From a candidate division TM6 bacterium GW2011_GWE2_42_60 (lineage in GTDB: Bacteria > Babelota > Babeliae > Babelales > Babelaceae): DNA of 64,000 nucleotides. Below, piece after piece: positions 10,619-20,735 of the stretch. Every line of letters begins with the position of its first letter. The first letter of the stretch is position 1. The DNA lies in contig LCEG01000001.1 of assembly GCA_000996275.1 (NCBI GenBank), forward strand, positions 310,001-374,000. The letters are read 5' to 3'. The notes beneath the pieces were generated by a model. That model did no database searches. It saw only the letters and a list, made by a program, of their open reading frames with translations, and was not told the origin of the DNA. Made by a program: the position numbers and the translations under genes.

Positions 10619-13054
10619 ATGAAAAAATGTTTATTCGTAAGCCTTATTGCAATTGTTCTATGTAATACCGGAATACCCACTAATACTGTTCAAAATAAAT
10701 TTGCAACCCATGGGCTCATTGTCCTTGTCGAAAGTTTACAGGGCGGCGCTATGGAAAGTGAGTTAGAATATGCACTTTCCTCGGATATAGACCGGTCATT
10801 ATTCATTCCAATTTTAACTACCGGGAGAATGCTCGCCCTATTCATTGAACATCAAAAAATAGTCTTCAAAAGCTGCTTAAAAGATTTTAGATTTTTTCGC
10901 CTGCCGCGAGGGGGGCTTGAAAATTTACAGTTTTACCTCTACTACCCTAAAAGCCTTTTGAAGAATAATATTTTAACTCCCCTCCAAGACTCCTTTATCG
11001 ATAAGGAAGAGACTACTCTAGAGAAAGGCTTTATTCCCGAAACCATAAGTGCCTTTGAAAGAAAATCCGGCATTCTGCTTGAACATTTTGAAGAAGTCAT
11101 AGTTACAGACACTCCGATGCCCCCATTAAGTACTTTCAATGTTGATACGTTTAAAACTATGTTAGAAACTGAATCCTGGAAGAATGCAAAAGGGATAATC
11201 TCAACTGCAAAACCATTCGACGACTATTTAACTGTCTCTCGAGCCGCCCAGTCACTTCGCTATGTGCTTGAAAGACTTTTTGTACCCGACTCTCCAAAAA
11301 CAAACCCAGAATGCCCCTTATGGGCCATATACTTTAGTGGCCATGGTGAACAATACAAACAAGTGGAAAGCGATCAGCTGTACTACAGTTATTATGAAGG
11401 TCAATTTATTGATTTTTTGTCGAAAAAAGGTTCCATATCATGCTTAGAAACGGGCGTTTTCTCACAGATAATCTCAGAACTTAGCAAAAAAATCACCCTA
11501 CGATTTATCGATATAGGTACTTGCTATGGAGGGGGGATAAATACGGGCGATTTATTGCGCGAAGTAGAAACAGGTGTAATTCCACCCTACAAGTTTATCA
11601 TCGGGAACCACACAGTAATAGGAGACGCAACAACCAGTGTTTTACTCGAGTTTAAAGACTTTTTTAAAGCTATTTTTGAAATCGACTTTATAGAGCCTGC
11701 CATTGACTGGGAAAAAGTTGCCGCTAATACCATATCCATCTCTAGAGCGTATAAGTCTATAAATGCAGCCTATCAGCCGGTTTATGACGCATTAAGCGAA
11801 GCATATAAGAAATTTTCACCTCGGATCCTAGGAGCCGGCGACCACTGCTTTATCACAAGAAATATTCCTACTTATAAGCCCATGGAATCCAACTATTTTA
11901 CAGAAGTCCCGTTCCCATGGCTTCAGAGAATTGGAAAACAAGAGATACAAAAAAGCAAAAATGGAATCATTGAAATTCCGACCACTACAAGGGTTGTATT
12001 GCTCTACACAAATACAATACCCTGCCCAGTAACAATAAAAGACATAGACCATATTAACGCGTTCTTGTCCGCAATCCCTGGAGACACCTTCCATATCTTT
12101 GAAAAACTTGAATTAGAAGATAAAACTAAGTCATTTAATGCTGAAGAATTAATCAAAATATTTTGCAAAATCAAAAACTTAAGGGCACAAAAACTGTTTC
12201 ACCTCAAAAATCTTGAAAGAGTAATATTTTTAGACAATGGTACGTCACGTTTTGATGGCCCCGGAGGAATGATCATAACCCTCGACAAAAACGATGTAAA
12301 TGCACTCCTTTTCTCATCTGTAAACAAAAAATATGTCAGAATCAATGCACACTGGAATGACGATGTTTTTTCAATTGACCTAATAAAAATAGTCCCCGCA
12401 AGCTGGGGCAAACGAGATATAAATAAATTTAATAAAAATATATCATGGCTCAGAAAACTTGCTGCTATTCAAGCACCCTATCGCTTTCTACGCGACGCTA
12501 GCATCGAAATGGTTCCATGGAAAAGGCCCGTTGAAGATACCAATAATCTTTTGGATGCTATAAGAAATGGCTCTCTCTTAACCATACAAAATCTTATTGC
12601 CAAAGGCGCTGACGTTAATGCGAATACGTTTCTCAACGTCCCCTATCTTATAGTTGCCGTAGAGAGGGGAGATCTCAATATTGTAAAAGAGTTGATTGAA
12701 CATGGTGCCAATATCAACGCATCGGATTCCTATGATAAAACCGCCCTTATGTATGCAACCGAAAAAGAAAACCTTGTAATCATAAGATATCTTTGCGAAA
12801 AAGGCGCAGAAATAGACATTGCGGGGCCCAATAACGAAACGGCCCTCTTTTATGCAATCCAAAAAGCAAACCTCAATATAACACAATATCTTATCGAGCA
12901 AGGAGCCGATCTGACCGCGCCAAATGACTCTAACAAAACTGCACTTGATATGGCCTCTTCAAACCTAAAAAAACAGATTGAAGAAATAACAAAACGTATT
13001 GGAAAAGAGACCTTTGAAAATCTAGCCGCTGCCTTAGCGCGTATTACCAAGTAA
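10619..13054 (+). CDS. Secreted caspase-like (clan CD-type) domain protein with C-terminal ankyrin repeats (811 aa)
   Basis: Signal peptide MKKCLFVSLIAIVLCNTG; WAIYFSGHGEQ (His motif) followed by LRFIDIGTCYGGG (Cys motif); C-terminal ankyrin repeats (GADVNANTFLNVPYLIVAVERGDLNIVKELIEHGANINASDSYDKTALMYA). Confidence 0.75.
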   Translation: MKKCLFVSLIAIVLCNTGIPTNTVQNKFATHGLIVLVESLQGGAMESELEYALSSDIDRSLFIPILTTGRMLALFIEHQKIVFKSCLKDFRFFRLPRGGLENLQFYLYYPKSLLKNNILTPLQDSFIDKEETTLEKGFIPETISAFERKSGILLEHFEEVIVTDTPMPPLSTFNVDTFKTMLETESWKNAKGIISTAKPFDDYLTVSRAAQSLRYVLERLFVPDSPKTNPECPLWAIYFSGHGEQYKQVESDQLYYSYYEGQFIDFLSKKGSISCLETGVFSQIISELSKKITLRFIDIGTCYGGGINTGDLLREVETGVIPPYKFIIGNHTVIGDATTSVLLEFKDFFKAIFEIDFIEPAIDWEKVAANTISISRAYKSINAAYQPVYDALSEAYKKFSPRILGAGDHCFITRNIPTYKPMESNYFTEVPFPWLQRIGKQEIQKSKNGIIEIPTTTRVVLLYTNTIPCPVTIKDIDHINAFLSAIPGDTFHIFEKLELEDKTKSFNAEELIKIFCKIKNLRAQKLFHLKNLERVIFLDNGTSRFDGPGGMIITLDKNDVNALLFSSVNKKYVRINAHWNDDVFSIDLIKIVPASWGKRDINKFNKNISWLRKLAAIQAPYRFLRDASIEMVPWKRPVEDTNNLLDAIRNGSLLTIQNLIAKGADVNANTFLNVPYLIVAVERGDLNIVKELIEHGANINASDSYDKTALMYATEKENLVIIRYLCEKGAEIDIAGPNNETALFYAIQKANLNITQYLIEQGADLTAPNDSNKTALDMASSNLKKQIEEITKRIGKETFENLAAALARITK

Positions 13055-13061
13055 AACCGCG

Positions 13062-15317
13062 CTATTCCTCAGCCTCTGTGCTCTCCACGACGTAGCCACA
13101 TGCCTTATCAGAACAGGTGAGCACTTTGTTGCCGAGCTTGTCCGCCCGTTTGAGCAGATACGGCCGCTTGCATTGTGGGCAGGGTGTCAGTTCTATGTCC
13201 CCTGAAATTGAAAAAGAACAGGCGGGATAGGTGTCACAGGCCCAGAAGACTTTTCCTTTCCAGAGCCGTTTGACGAGGTGCCCTTTTTGGCAACCAGGGC
13301 AGAGAAAATCACTCTTTTCTTGTTTTATGTAGGTGCAATCTGGGTAGCCAGAACAGGCGATAAATGGCCCATAGCGACCGATACGCTTTTGCAGCTGCTT
13401 GCCACAGTTTGGACATTTTTCATCAAGTGGTTCAGGCTCAGCTTTTGCAACGAGCACGATCGAACCATCAGCTTCTCGTTTGAAGTTGCTTGAAAAGGTA
13501 CATTCTGGGAAGCCGAGGCAGCCCAAAAAGGCGCCTGTTTTACCAAAACGAATAACAAGTTTATTTTTTTTGCACTCAGGGCAAACGATTTCTGTTGGCT
13601 CAGAAGGCCGTTCGGTGCCTTCGCCGGCAAATTTTTTAAGTGCCTCAGAGAAATCGGTGTAAAACGAGCGGAGGAGCTTATCCCGTTCAAGATCGCCTTG
13701 TGCAACTTTATCAAGATCTTCTTCCATATGCGCAGTAAACGAGACGTTCATGATAGTGGGAAGATGCTCTTCAAGCAGCTTGGTGACAGCCATCCCCAGT
13801 TCTGTTGGGACAAAGCGCTTTTTTGTGTCGAGGTGGGTGTAAGAACGTGCTTGGATGGTTTTTAAAATGGAGGCATAGGTACTTGGTCGCCCGATACCTG
13901 CTTTTTCAAGTTCTTTGACCAATGTGGCTTCTGTGTACCGCGCAGGTGGTTGAGTAAAATGTTGTTTTGGTGCGATATTTTTGACCGAAAGTTCATCTTT
14001 TTCTTTAAGGTCTGCTGGAATAAGAGACGATTCTTCCTTCTCTTCCTCATCCTGGATATAGACCTTCATGAATCCGTCAAAAAGAAGCGTTGACCCCGTA
14101 ACTTTAAATGTATAGGGTTTCCCATCAATGGTGACTTGCCGTTGGGCATACAGGGCTGCCTTCATTTGGCAGGCAACAAACCGTCGCCAGATAAGTTCAT
14201 AGAGTTTATATTGGTCTGGTTCAAGGTACTGTTTCACGCTTTCTGGTGTTATTTTGACATCGATGGGGCGAATTGCTTCGTGGGCATCTTGCGCTTTTTC
14301 TTTTGAATAGAGATTGGCTTTGGTTGGGAGATAGTCTTTCCCGTAATTTTTATCGATAAAAGAGCGAGCTCCTTTGAGCGCCGTTTCTGAGAGCCTGAGC
14401 GAGTCAGTACGCATATATGTGATGAGCGCCACCGGGCTGCTTGGATCTTTGAGCGGAACGCCTTCATACAGTTTTTGTGCTGTCATCATTGATTTTTGTA
14501 CTGAAAAACCGAGCTGGTTGTACGCGGCTTGTTGCAAGGTACTAGTCATAAACGGTGCTGCAGGATTTTTGAGCCGTTTTGAGTCTTTGATGCTGGTGAC
14601 ACTGTAGGCGGCGTTTTTGATTCCATCAAGAAGCTTGTCAACCTCTTCTTTGCTCTTTAAGTCAGCCTTTTTTTTATTGATAGAAGATAATGCAGCGGTT
14701 AAAGTCCCCGCTTCACCGGCAAAGGTGCCTTCGATACTCCAGTATTCTTCAGGTTTGAAGGTACGAATGGCATCTTCTCGTTCACAAATAAGTTTAAGAG
14801 TGACTGACTGGACGCGCCCTGCAGAGAGCCCTTTGCTTACTTTTTTCCAAAGAACGGGGGAAACTTCATAGCCGACCCAACGGTCAAGAACACGACGTGC
14901 CTGCTGTGCGGCGACTTTGTTTTCGTCGATTACAGAAGGATGTGCGATAGCCTCTTCAACAGCAGGTTGTGTGATTTCATTAAAAGCGATACGATGAATA
15001 GAAGACTTGTCAGAGACAACTTTTTTAATTTCTTGGGCAACGTGCCAGGCGATAATCTCTCCCTCACGGTCAGGATCGGGAGCTAGAAAGATTTCAGAGG
15101 CTTTGGAAGCCTCTTTGCAAATGTCAGCAATGAGCTTTTCTTTGCCATCGAGGGGAACGTATTCAAGGTCGATGGATCCATTGATGGTGACGCCAAGATT
15201 TTGTTTAGGAAGATCTTTGATGTGTCCAAGGGTCGACATAATGCGGAAATCAGTGCCCAAAAACTTGCTGATGGTTTTGATTTTTGCGGGTGATTCTACT
15301 ATTAATAACTTTTTCAT
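13062..15317 (-). CDS. topA: DNA topoisomerase I
   Basis: MKKLLIVESPAKIKTISKFLG start, DPDREGEIIAWH, YMRTDS catalytic Tyr, GIGRPSTYA and several C-terminal C4 zinc ribbons. ORF opens at 15347 but 15317 is the natural start. Confidence 0.97.
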   Translation of the reverse strand: MKKLLIVESPAKIKTISKFLGTDFRIMSTLGHIKDLPKQNLGVTINGSIDLEYVPLDGKEKLIADICKEASKASEIFLAPDPDREGEIIAWHVAQEIKKVVSDKSSIHRIAFNEITQPAVEEAIAHPSVIDENKVAAQQARRVLDRWVGYEVSPVLWKKVSKGLSAGRVQSVTLKLICEREDAIRTFKPEEYWSIEGTFAGEAGTLTAALSSINKKKADLKSKEEVDKLLDGIKNAAYSVTSIKDSKRLKNPAAPFMTSTLQQAAYNQLGFSVQKSMMTAQKLYEGVPLKDPSSPVALITYMRTDSLRLSETALKGARSFIDKNYGKDYLPTKANLYSKEKAQDAHEAIRPIDVKITPESVKQYLEPDQYKLYELIWRRFVACQMKAALYAQRQVTIDGKPYTFKVTGSTLLFDGFMKVYIQDEEEKEESSLIPADLKEKDELSVKNIAPKQHFTQPPARYTEATLVKELEKAGIGRPSTYASILKTIQARSYTHLDTKKRFVPTELGMAVTKLLEEHLPTIMNVSFTAHMEEDLDKVAQGDLERDKLLRSFYTDFSEALKKFAGEGTERPSEPTEIVCPECKKNKLVIRFGKTGAFLGCLGFPECTFSSNFKREADGSIVLVAKAEPEPLDEKCPNCGKQLQKRIGRYGPFIACSGYPDCTYIKQEKSDFLCPGCQKGHLVKRLWKGKVFWACDTYPACSFSISGDIELTPCPQCKRPYLLKRADKLGNKVLTCSDKACGYVVESTEAEE

Positions 15318-15521
15318 CGTATTACTTTTCAAAATTTTCTTAGTCATGGCGCCCCTCCATTGGCGGTTTTTATTTTTAGTCTATATCGATAATTGCCAAA
15401 AAGTCAAAGAGTATTCTGATTAGGACTTTTTTTATCGAGAGTATTTTGGGGGAAAAGGGTAGAGAAGTGAAATTTTTTTTAAAAAATGGTAAAGCGCTCT
15501 TTTCGCTGCTGCAAAATAAAT

Positions 15522-15550
15522 TTGACAATATGAAATATATTTTCTATAAT
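15522..15550 (+). promoter_or_regulatory. Consensus sigma70-like promoter
   Basis: TTGACA (15522-15527), 17-nt spacer, TATAAT (15545-15550); 46 nt upstream of the ATG at 15597. Confidence 0.75.
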
Positions 15551-15596
15551 AAGACAGTATTTTTATAAAACTATAAAACACTATAAAAGGAACGTG

Positions 15597-16787
15597 ATGT
15601 TAATTAAAAAGAGTATAAAGAGTGCTTTATTGAGCCTTGGCTTGTTGTTGGGTAGTGTGGGTTTTGCCGCCCTTTCTGCTTCAAATCAAGTGGTTGTGCT
15701 CGATAAAGCTGAAAAGGCTATTGTCCAAGTAGAAAAAGAAGGGAAAGTTTTTAATGTAGAAGAGCGTAAGAGCCAAGAGCCGTATTATTCATGGATTGGT
15801 AAAATATTTAGTAAAGCGCGCAAAGGGTATGAAAAATTTATTGTTACGTATCCAACGGGTTCAGCACTTATCGTTTCTTTAGTAGAGGGGAGTCTTGTTG
15901 GCTTTTACTTGTATAAATTAAAGCCAGGGGAAAAAGTTTCTTCAAAAAAGGCGATTATTGCTGCGTTGGTAACGGCAGTCAATTGTTTTAGTCTTCGTAA
16001 AACTGAACATCAAGGTCGCGCTAGTAATGTGGGGATAACAGACATACAACCGGTGCTCAAAAAAGATGCAGCATCATTGCCGCTTGAATTGGCCGTGCGC
16101 GGGGCAGATCTTTTGTGGCAACTTTTATTTGAAATGTGGTTTCTTTCACATCAGGTAAAGTTGCTTGATGGAGTTGTTACCGATGAATGGAGAAGCACTC
16201 TCTCGAAATACTGCTACGTTGACCAATTGCATAATTATGTTAATTCGCACAAAAATGGTCTAGTAGTTCCTGCGGTAAAAGATGTCGCTCGCTACGTCGT
16301 CATTCCTGTTATCAATACAGCTATATTCTCAACGTCTCTTCTAGCGCATGAATTGGGTCATGGATTTATAAATAAACTTATTACTGGAGATCCTTTTGAC
16401 ATTTTTATTGGTGTTCCAGAGATAAAATATAACTTTATAAGTAATGAGTATGAAGATAATCCATTATATTCTACCAAGATTCTTGGTGTTCCAGCCAAGA
16501 TCTATCCAGTTAATCCGTTTGCTTTAAGTTTTTTTTGTGGAATAGATAAATGGCCTTCTTCTAGTTTTGGGAAGGTAGCTGTTTCTGCAGCAGGGCCTTT
16601 GGGTGGAATTGCAGGTGTGGCGGTTATTAGTGGAGCGCGCAATTTGATAACAAAAAAATCATTGTTGATGGAACAGGCTAGTCTTACAGTTCATGCAGAC
16701 AACTTGTTCAATCCATACTTGAAAGTTTCCCCACAATGCCCTTCTGATAGTGCGCGCATTTATCACGCATTGGGGATTAATCCATAA
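15597..16787 (+). CDS. Membrane zinc-metalloprotease-like protein (possible M50/site-2-protease relative)
   Basis: Hydrophobic segments, LLAHELGHGFINKL (HExxH) and downstream SAAGPLGGIAGV; RBS aaaagg before the ATG. Confidence 0.6.
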   Translation: MLIKKSIKSALLSLGLLLGSVGFAALSASNQVVVLDKAEKAIVQVEKEGKVFNVEERKSQEPYYSWIGKIFSKARKGYEKFIVTYPTGSALIVSLVEGSLVGFYLYKLKPGEKVSSKKAIIAALVTAVNCFSLRKTEHQGRASNVGITDIQPVLKKDAASLPLELAVRGADLLWQLLFEMWFLSHQVKLLDGVVTDEWRSTLSKYCYVDQLHNYVNSHKNGLVVPAVKDVARYVVIPVINTAIFSTSLLAHELGHGFINKLITGDPFDIFIGVPEIKYNFISNEYEDNPLYSTKILGVPAKIYPVNPFALSFFCGIDKWPSSSFGKVAVSAAGPLGGIAGVAVISGARNLITKKSLLMEQASLTVHADNLFNPYLKVSPQCPSDSARIYHALGINP

Positions 16788-16814
16788 CCGTTTGCCTTAT
16801 TCGTGAAATAACGT

Positions 16815-16855
16815 CCCTCGAGAGCCATAACCTGGCTTCTCGGGGGATTTTTTTT
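16815..16855 (+). terminator. Rho-independent terminator
   Basis: ccctcgagagcc-ataacct-ggcttctcggggg followed by a T run. Confidence 0.8.
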
Positions 16856-16945
16856 GCTCCAGACGTGTTTTATTGTCGGAAGCGCATGGGGTGTGATAAA
16901 GTGGAAAAAATGTACACAATACATGGTTAAAAAGAGGAGCTTTTC

Positions 16946-17761
16946 GTGAAACAGGGAATTTTGAGCCGGTGGAAAGAGTCACTTCATTTTTTCAGCATAG
17001 ATATGCTCAAGAAAGAGGCTTTTTTATGGTGGCGGCATCTGCAGCTTGCAGCTCGGGCACTTGTCAGCTCGTGGGTGTTAATGCTTACTTTTGTGGTAAC
17101 GCTTGTGTTGATAGTGCAAATTGAGGACATCTTAGCTTATTTGTATGAACATAAAGTGCAATGGGTGCTCGCGTTAAGCGAGACATGGAGCCAGTTTTTT
17201 GTTCCCTTTTTAGTGAGGCGAGGGATGCGGGTCGATGAAGCGTTTACGCTAATCAATATCCCTTTTTGGGTAGAAGACTTTTTAAATTCGGTTGTGTTGA
17301 TGCCGCTTCTTTTGATACTCAGTCGCCCTTCCGTTCTCCCTAAACAAGAGGTGTTTAAGAAGACTTTCTTGTTTAAGGGATTGGGCATTGGCTTGCTTCT
17401 TTTTGTTTTGTGGGCGTTTGCTGAACTATTCCCTCTCTGGTTTACCTTATCTTTCCAACCACCTTATTCTCAACTCAGTACTTTTTTGACCACTCTATTG
17501 TTTAAGATTTTATTGATTCTTCCACTCTATGGTGTTTTTGTGGGATTTTTTATCTTTGATGCGACGTGCGCGATTGATTGGTTACGGGCGTTTGGACGTG
17601 CTGCAAAAATGCTCTGGTTTAATCTACCGGTTACGCTTGTGCTAGCTCTGATGAGCTTGAGAGGTGGCGTTTTGTGGGGGTTGGTGGTGCTTTTGTACGG
17701 GGTCTTCTATTCGCTCTGGACGGTGAAGAATTATGAGACTTATTTTGAGACGGAGGAATAA
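16946..17761 (+). CDS. Multi-pass membrane protein of unknown function (271 aa)
   Basis: GTG-start ORF with several hydrophobic segments and a preceding gaggag RBS. Confidence 0.65.
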   Translation: MKQGILSRWKESLHFFSIDMLKKEAFLWWRHLQLAARALVSSWVLMLTFVVTLVLIVQIEDILAYLYEHKVQWVLALSETWSQFFVPFLVRRGMRVDEAFTLINIPFWVEDFLNSVVLMPLLLILSRPSVLPKQEVFKKTFLFKGLGIGLLLFVLWAFAELFPLWFTLSFQPPYSQLSTFLTTLLFKILLILPLYGVFVGFFIFDATCAIDWLRAFGRAAKMLWFNLPVTLVLALMSLRGGVLWGLVVLLYGVFYSLWTVKNYETYFETEE

Positions 17762-17796
17762 GTTTATAGAGGGTAGCCAGGGTAAATATGCCCTAT

Positions 17797-17874
17797 CCGC
17801 TCATCCCGATGGTTCGATACCACCCATCTCCCTCGATACGTTTCCTCCAGTGTCGGAAACACTCGGGATGAGCT
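17797..17874. repeat. Intergenic palindromic repeat (ccgctcatcccga...tcgggatgagc)
   Basis: Inverted arms ccgctcatcccga / actcgggatgagctg with internal ctccctcgatacgtttcc; same family as 6245, 10386, 47854. Confidence 0.7.
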
Positions 17875-17971
17875 GTGGGAAGAGGCTTTTGGATGTTATG
17901 TAGTGCAAAAGATTTGAGTCAAAATAAAGACAGTTTTATGAGACGGAAAAAATATTGACGGATTAAGCTAT

Positions 17972-18013
17972 AAAGAAATAAGGGGTATTTTTAAAAATAC
18001 CCCTTATTTCTTT
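17972..18013. terminator. 42-bp perfect palindrome, probable bidirectional terminator
   Basis: aaagaaataaggggtattttt | aaaaataccccttatttcttt, 21-nt arms with no mismatch, directly downstream of the minus-strand lipoprotein ORF. Confidence 0.75.
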
Positions 18014-18023
18014 TGCGTGGAAG

Positions 18024-18254
18024 TTACTTAGCTGCTGTTGTAGGTGCTGGAGTTGCAGTTGCAGGTGTTGCAGGTACTTCTGCTGTTGTAGGTGCTGGAG
18101 TTGTTTCCATAGGACCAGCAACGCGTTCTGCTGCTGCAGGAACTTCAGTTGTTGTTGCTGGGACTTGTGCTTCAGCAGGTTTTTCTTTCTTGGAGCAAGC
18201 AGAAGCAAGTGCCAAAAAAGCTACTAATGTGCAAAGTGAAAGTTTCTTCATCAT
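18024..18254 (-). CDS. Small low-complexity lipoprotein (76 aa)
   Basis: MMKKLSLCTLVAFLALASAC lipobox followed by P/A/T-rich repeats (TTEVPA, TPAPTTA). Confidence 0.65.
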   Translation of the reverse strand: MMKKLSLCTLVAFLALASACSKKEKPAEAQVPATTTEVPAAAERVAGPMETTPAPTTAEVPATPATATPAPTTAAK

Positions 18255-18314
18255 AGAAGATCCTTAGAGTAAAAAATAAAAAACAGTTGTTGTTTTTGTA
18301 CCATTGTTCAGGTC

Positions 18315-20735
18315 TTAATTAAATGGACTTTTGGGGAACGCGTTTGTGAGCACCTCATCCATGGATTGTACAAATTTGATCTCAACTGGGTAGTCGAGTT
18401 CTTCTTGTATTTTTGCGACTTCTTCCTTGTTTTCTTTAGGAACAAGTACTTTCTTTATATCATACTGTCGAGCAGCAATCAATTTCTCTTTTAAACCACC
18501 AACTGGAAGCACTATGCCGCGTAGGGTGATTTCCCCTGTCATGGCGATTGCCGCAGATGGTGCTTTGTTGGAAAGCGCTGAAATAAGCGCTGTACATATA
18601 GTGATGCCAGCAGAAGGACCATCTTTTGGGGTCGCTCCTTCTGGTACATGAATATGGATATCGTGTGCAGAAAAAAAGTTTTTCTTAAGGCCAAGCTCAG
18701 AACTCTTTGAGCGAATGTAACTGACCGCCGCTTGCGCAGATTCACGCATAACATCGCCAAGTTGCCCCGTGAGAGTAAGCTCGCCTTTTCCTGGTACAAT
18801 CGTGGTTTCTACTTCAAGAACATCACCACCAAGTTCAGTCCAAGCAAGTCCTGTTGCACATCCAACACGGATAGTGCCATTGATAAGTTTACGTTTGAAA
18901 AGTGCTACGCCAAGCCAGGTGTTGCAGAGCTCCGGAGTTACTTTAATGGGGAGCTTTTTTAAAGCGGTTTTTTTGGTGGTAGATTTTTTTGTGTTTTTTT
19001 CTAAAAGTTGTTGAATCGATTTGCGTATTACTTTCCCAATGAGCCGTTCAAGCTGACGGACGCCGGCTTCTCTTGTGTACTCAGAGATAATGATTTTAAG
19101 CGCAGCTTTTGAAATAGTACATTGTTCTTCGGAAATGCCATATTCTTTAAATGCTTTTGGCACAAGAAACTTTTCGGCAATGCTTAACTTTTCTGCGTCG
19201 GTATACCCCGAAAGCGTGATGATTTCCATTCGATCAAGCAACGCATAGGGAATGCCATCAGGTAAATTTGCTGTGGCGATAAACATAACGTTCGAGAGAT
19301 CGTAATTGACTTCGAGAAAGTTGTCCGTGAAATTTTTATTTTGCTCTGGATCAAGTACTTCAAGCAGTGCTGCAGCAGGGTCCCCATAAAAATCATGTGT
19401 CATCTTATCTATTTCATCGAGTAAAATGACTGGATTGACGGTTTTGAGCGTGCTCAATGCCTGAATTATTTTCCCTGGAAGCGCTCCGATATAAGTGCGC
19501 CGATGTCCTCTTATTTCAGACTCATCCTTAGTGCCACCAAGCGAGATACGTGCAAATTCACGACCGAGCGCTGAAGCAATAGAGCGTGCAAGCGAAGTTT
19601 TACCAACACCCGGAGGCCCAACTAAACAGATAATTGGTGATTTTGAAAGCAGCGGGTTGAATTTTTTTGCAGCAATAAACTCAAGGATGCGCTCTTTTAC
19701 TTTTTCAAGGCCAAAGTGGTCGCCATTAAGAATTTTCTCAGCTTGTGCGAGGCTGACCCGGTCTTTGCAGACCTTTTTCCACGGCAACATTAAAATCCAT
19801 TCAACATAGTTCTTTGTAATGGCCCCTTCCGCAGAAAGTGGAGGCATCTGCTCAAGCCGATTGAGCTCACGCTCAACTTTTTGCATGACGGGTTGTGGAA
19901 GATGAGCCGCCTTGGCTTGATCACGTAAGCTCGCTACGTCAGAAGCTTGATCGTCTCGACCGAGTTCTTTGTTGATGGCTTTGATCTGTTCTTGGAGATA
20001 GTATTCTCGTTGATTTTTTTCGACTTGCGTGTGAACGCGATTACGAATGCGCTCTTCCGCTTTAATAATATCGAGCTCTTTTTCAAAGAGTGCGATGAGT
20101 TTTTTAAGACGATCAGAAAGACGGTCACATTCAAGCAGCATTTGGCGTTCTTTAAAACCAAGCCCACTGTGCGCAGCCATTGTATCAGTTGCGGTTGAAA
20201 TGTCCTCCATAGAGATGACACTTACGATAATGTTAGAAGAGATCTGGCCAAGCTGCTGGGCATAATTCCGATAAATAGTTTTTGCATGTTTTATGAGAGC
20301 ATGTATTTCTACAGAATCTTCTTTTTCTAAATCAACTTTATGGTCAGAGCAACGAGCTGCCCAAAAATCATCAAGATGTGCAATATGCGAGATTTCAGTG
20401 CGCTGAGCGCCCTCGAGAAGAACCTTGAGGTTACCTTTAGGAAGGGGCATCACTTGTAAAATAGTTGCACGTGTTCCTCGTAAAAAGAAGTCAGCGGGCT
20501 TTGGATCGTCCAATAGAGGATCTTTTTGAGCAACAACACAGAGCTCTTTCTTTGAGCTGAGCGCATGTTCAATAGCACGAATTGATCGAGTTCTTCCAAC
20601 TACAAGCGGTATAATCGTTTTTGGAAAAAGCACGACATTTTTAAGAGGAAGAAGAGGCAAGTTGAGTGATTCTGTAAGAAAATTTTCTTCTTGATACTCT
20701 TTTTCAGGCATCTGATTCATCGTTTCATTTTCCAT
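18315..20735 (-). CDS. lon: ATP-dependent protease La (Lon)
   Basis: LPLLPLKNVVLFPKTIIPL N-domain, GPPGVGKTSLARSIA Walker A, PKDGPSAG catalytic Ser motif. Confidence 0.97.
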   Translation of the reverse strand: MENETMNQMPEKEYQEENFLTESLNLPLLPLKNVVLFPKTIIPLVVGRTRSIRAIEHALSSKKELCVVAQKDPLLDDPKPADFFLRGTRATILQVMPLPKGNLKVLLEGAQRTEISHIAHLDDFWAARCSDHKVDLEKEDSVEIHALIKHAKTIYRNYAQQLGQISSNIIVSVISMEDISTATDTMAAHSGLGFKERQMLLECDRLSDRLKKLIALFEKELDIIKAEERIRNRVHTQVEKNQREYYLQEQIKAINKELGRDDQASDVASLRDQAKAAHLPQPVMQKVERELNRLEQMPPLSAEGAITKNYVEWILMLPWKKVCKDRVSLAQAEKILNGDHFGLEKVKERILEFIAAKKFNPLLSKSPIICLVGPPGVGKTSLARSIASALGREFARISLGGTKDESEIRGHRRTYIGALPGKIIQALSTLKTVNPVILLDEIDKMTHDFYGDPAAALLEVLDPEQNKNFTDNFLEVNYDLSNVMFIATANLPDGIPYALLDRMEIITLSGYTDAEKLSIAEKFLVPKAFKEYGISEEQCTISKAALKIIISEYTREAGVRQLERLIGKVIRKSIQQLLEKNTKKSTTKKTALKKLPIKVTPELCNTWLGVALFKRKLINGTIRVGCATGLAWTELGGDVLEVETTIVPGKGELTLTGQLGDVMRESAQAAVSYIRSKSSELGLKKNFFSAHDIHIHVPEGATPKDGPSAGITICTALISALSNKAPSAAIAMTGEITLRGIVLPVGGLKEKLIAARQYDIKKVLVPKENKEEVAKIQEELDYPVEIKFVQSMDEVLTNAFPKSPFN

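Noticed and set aside
12199-13050. Minus-strand ORFs opposite the caspase-ankyrin gene
   Set aside because: Shadow ORFs of a clear coding frame.
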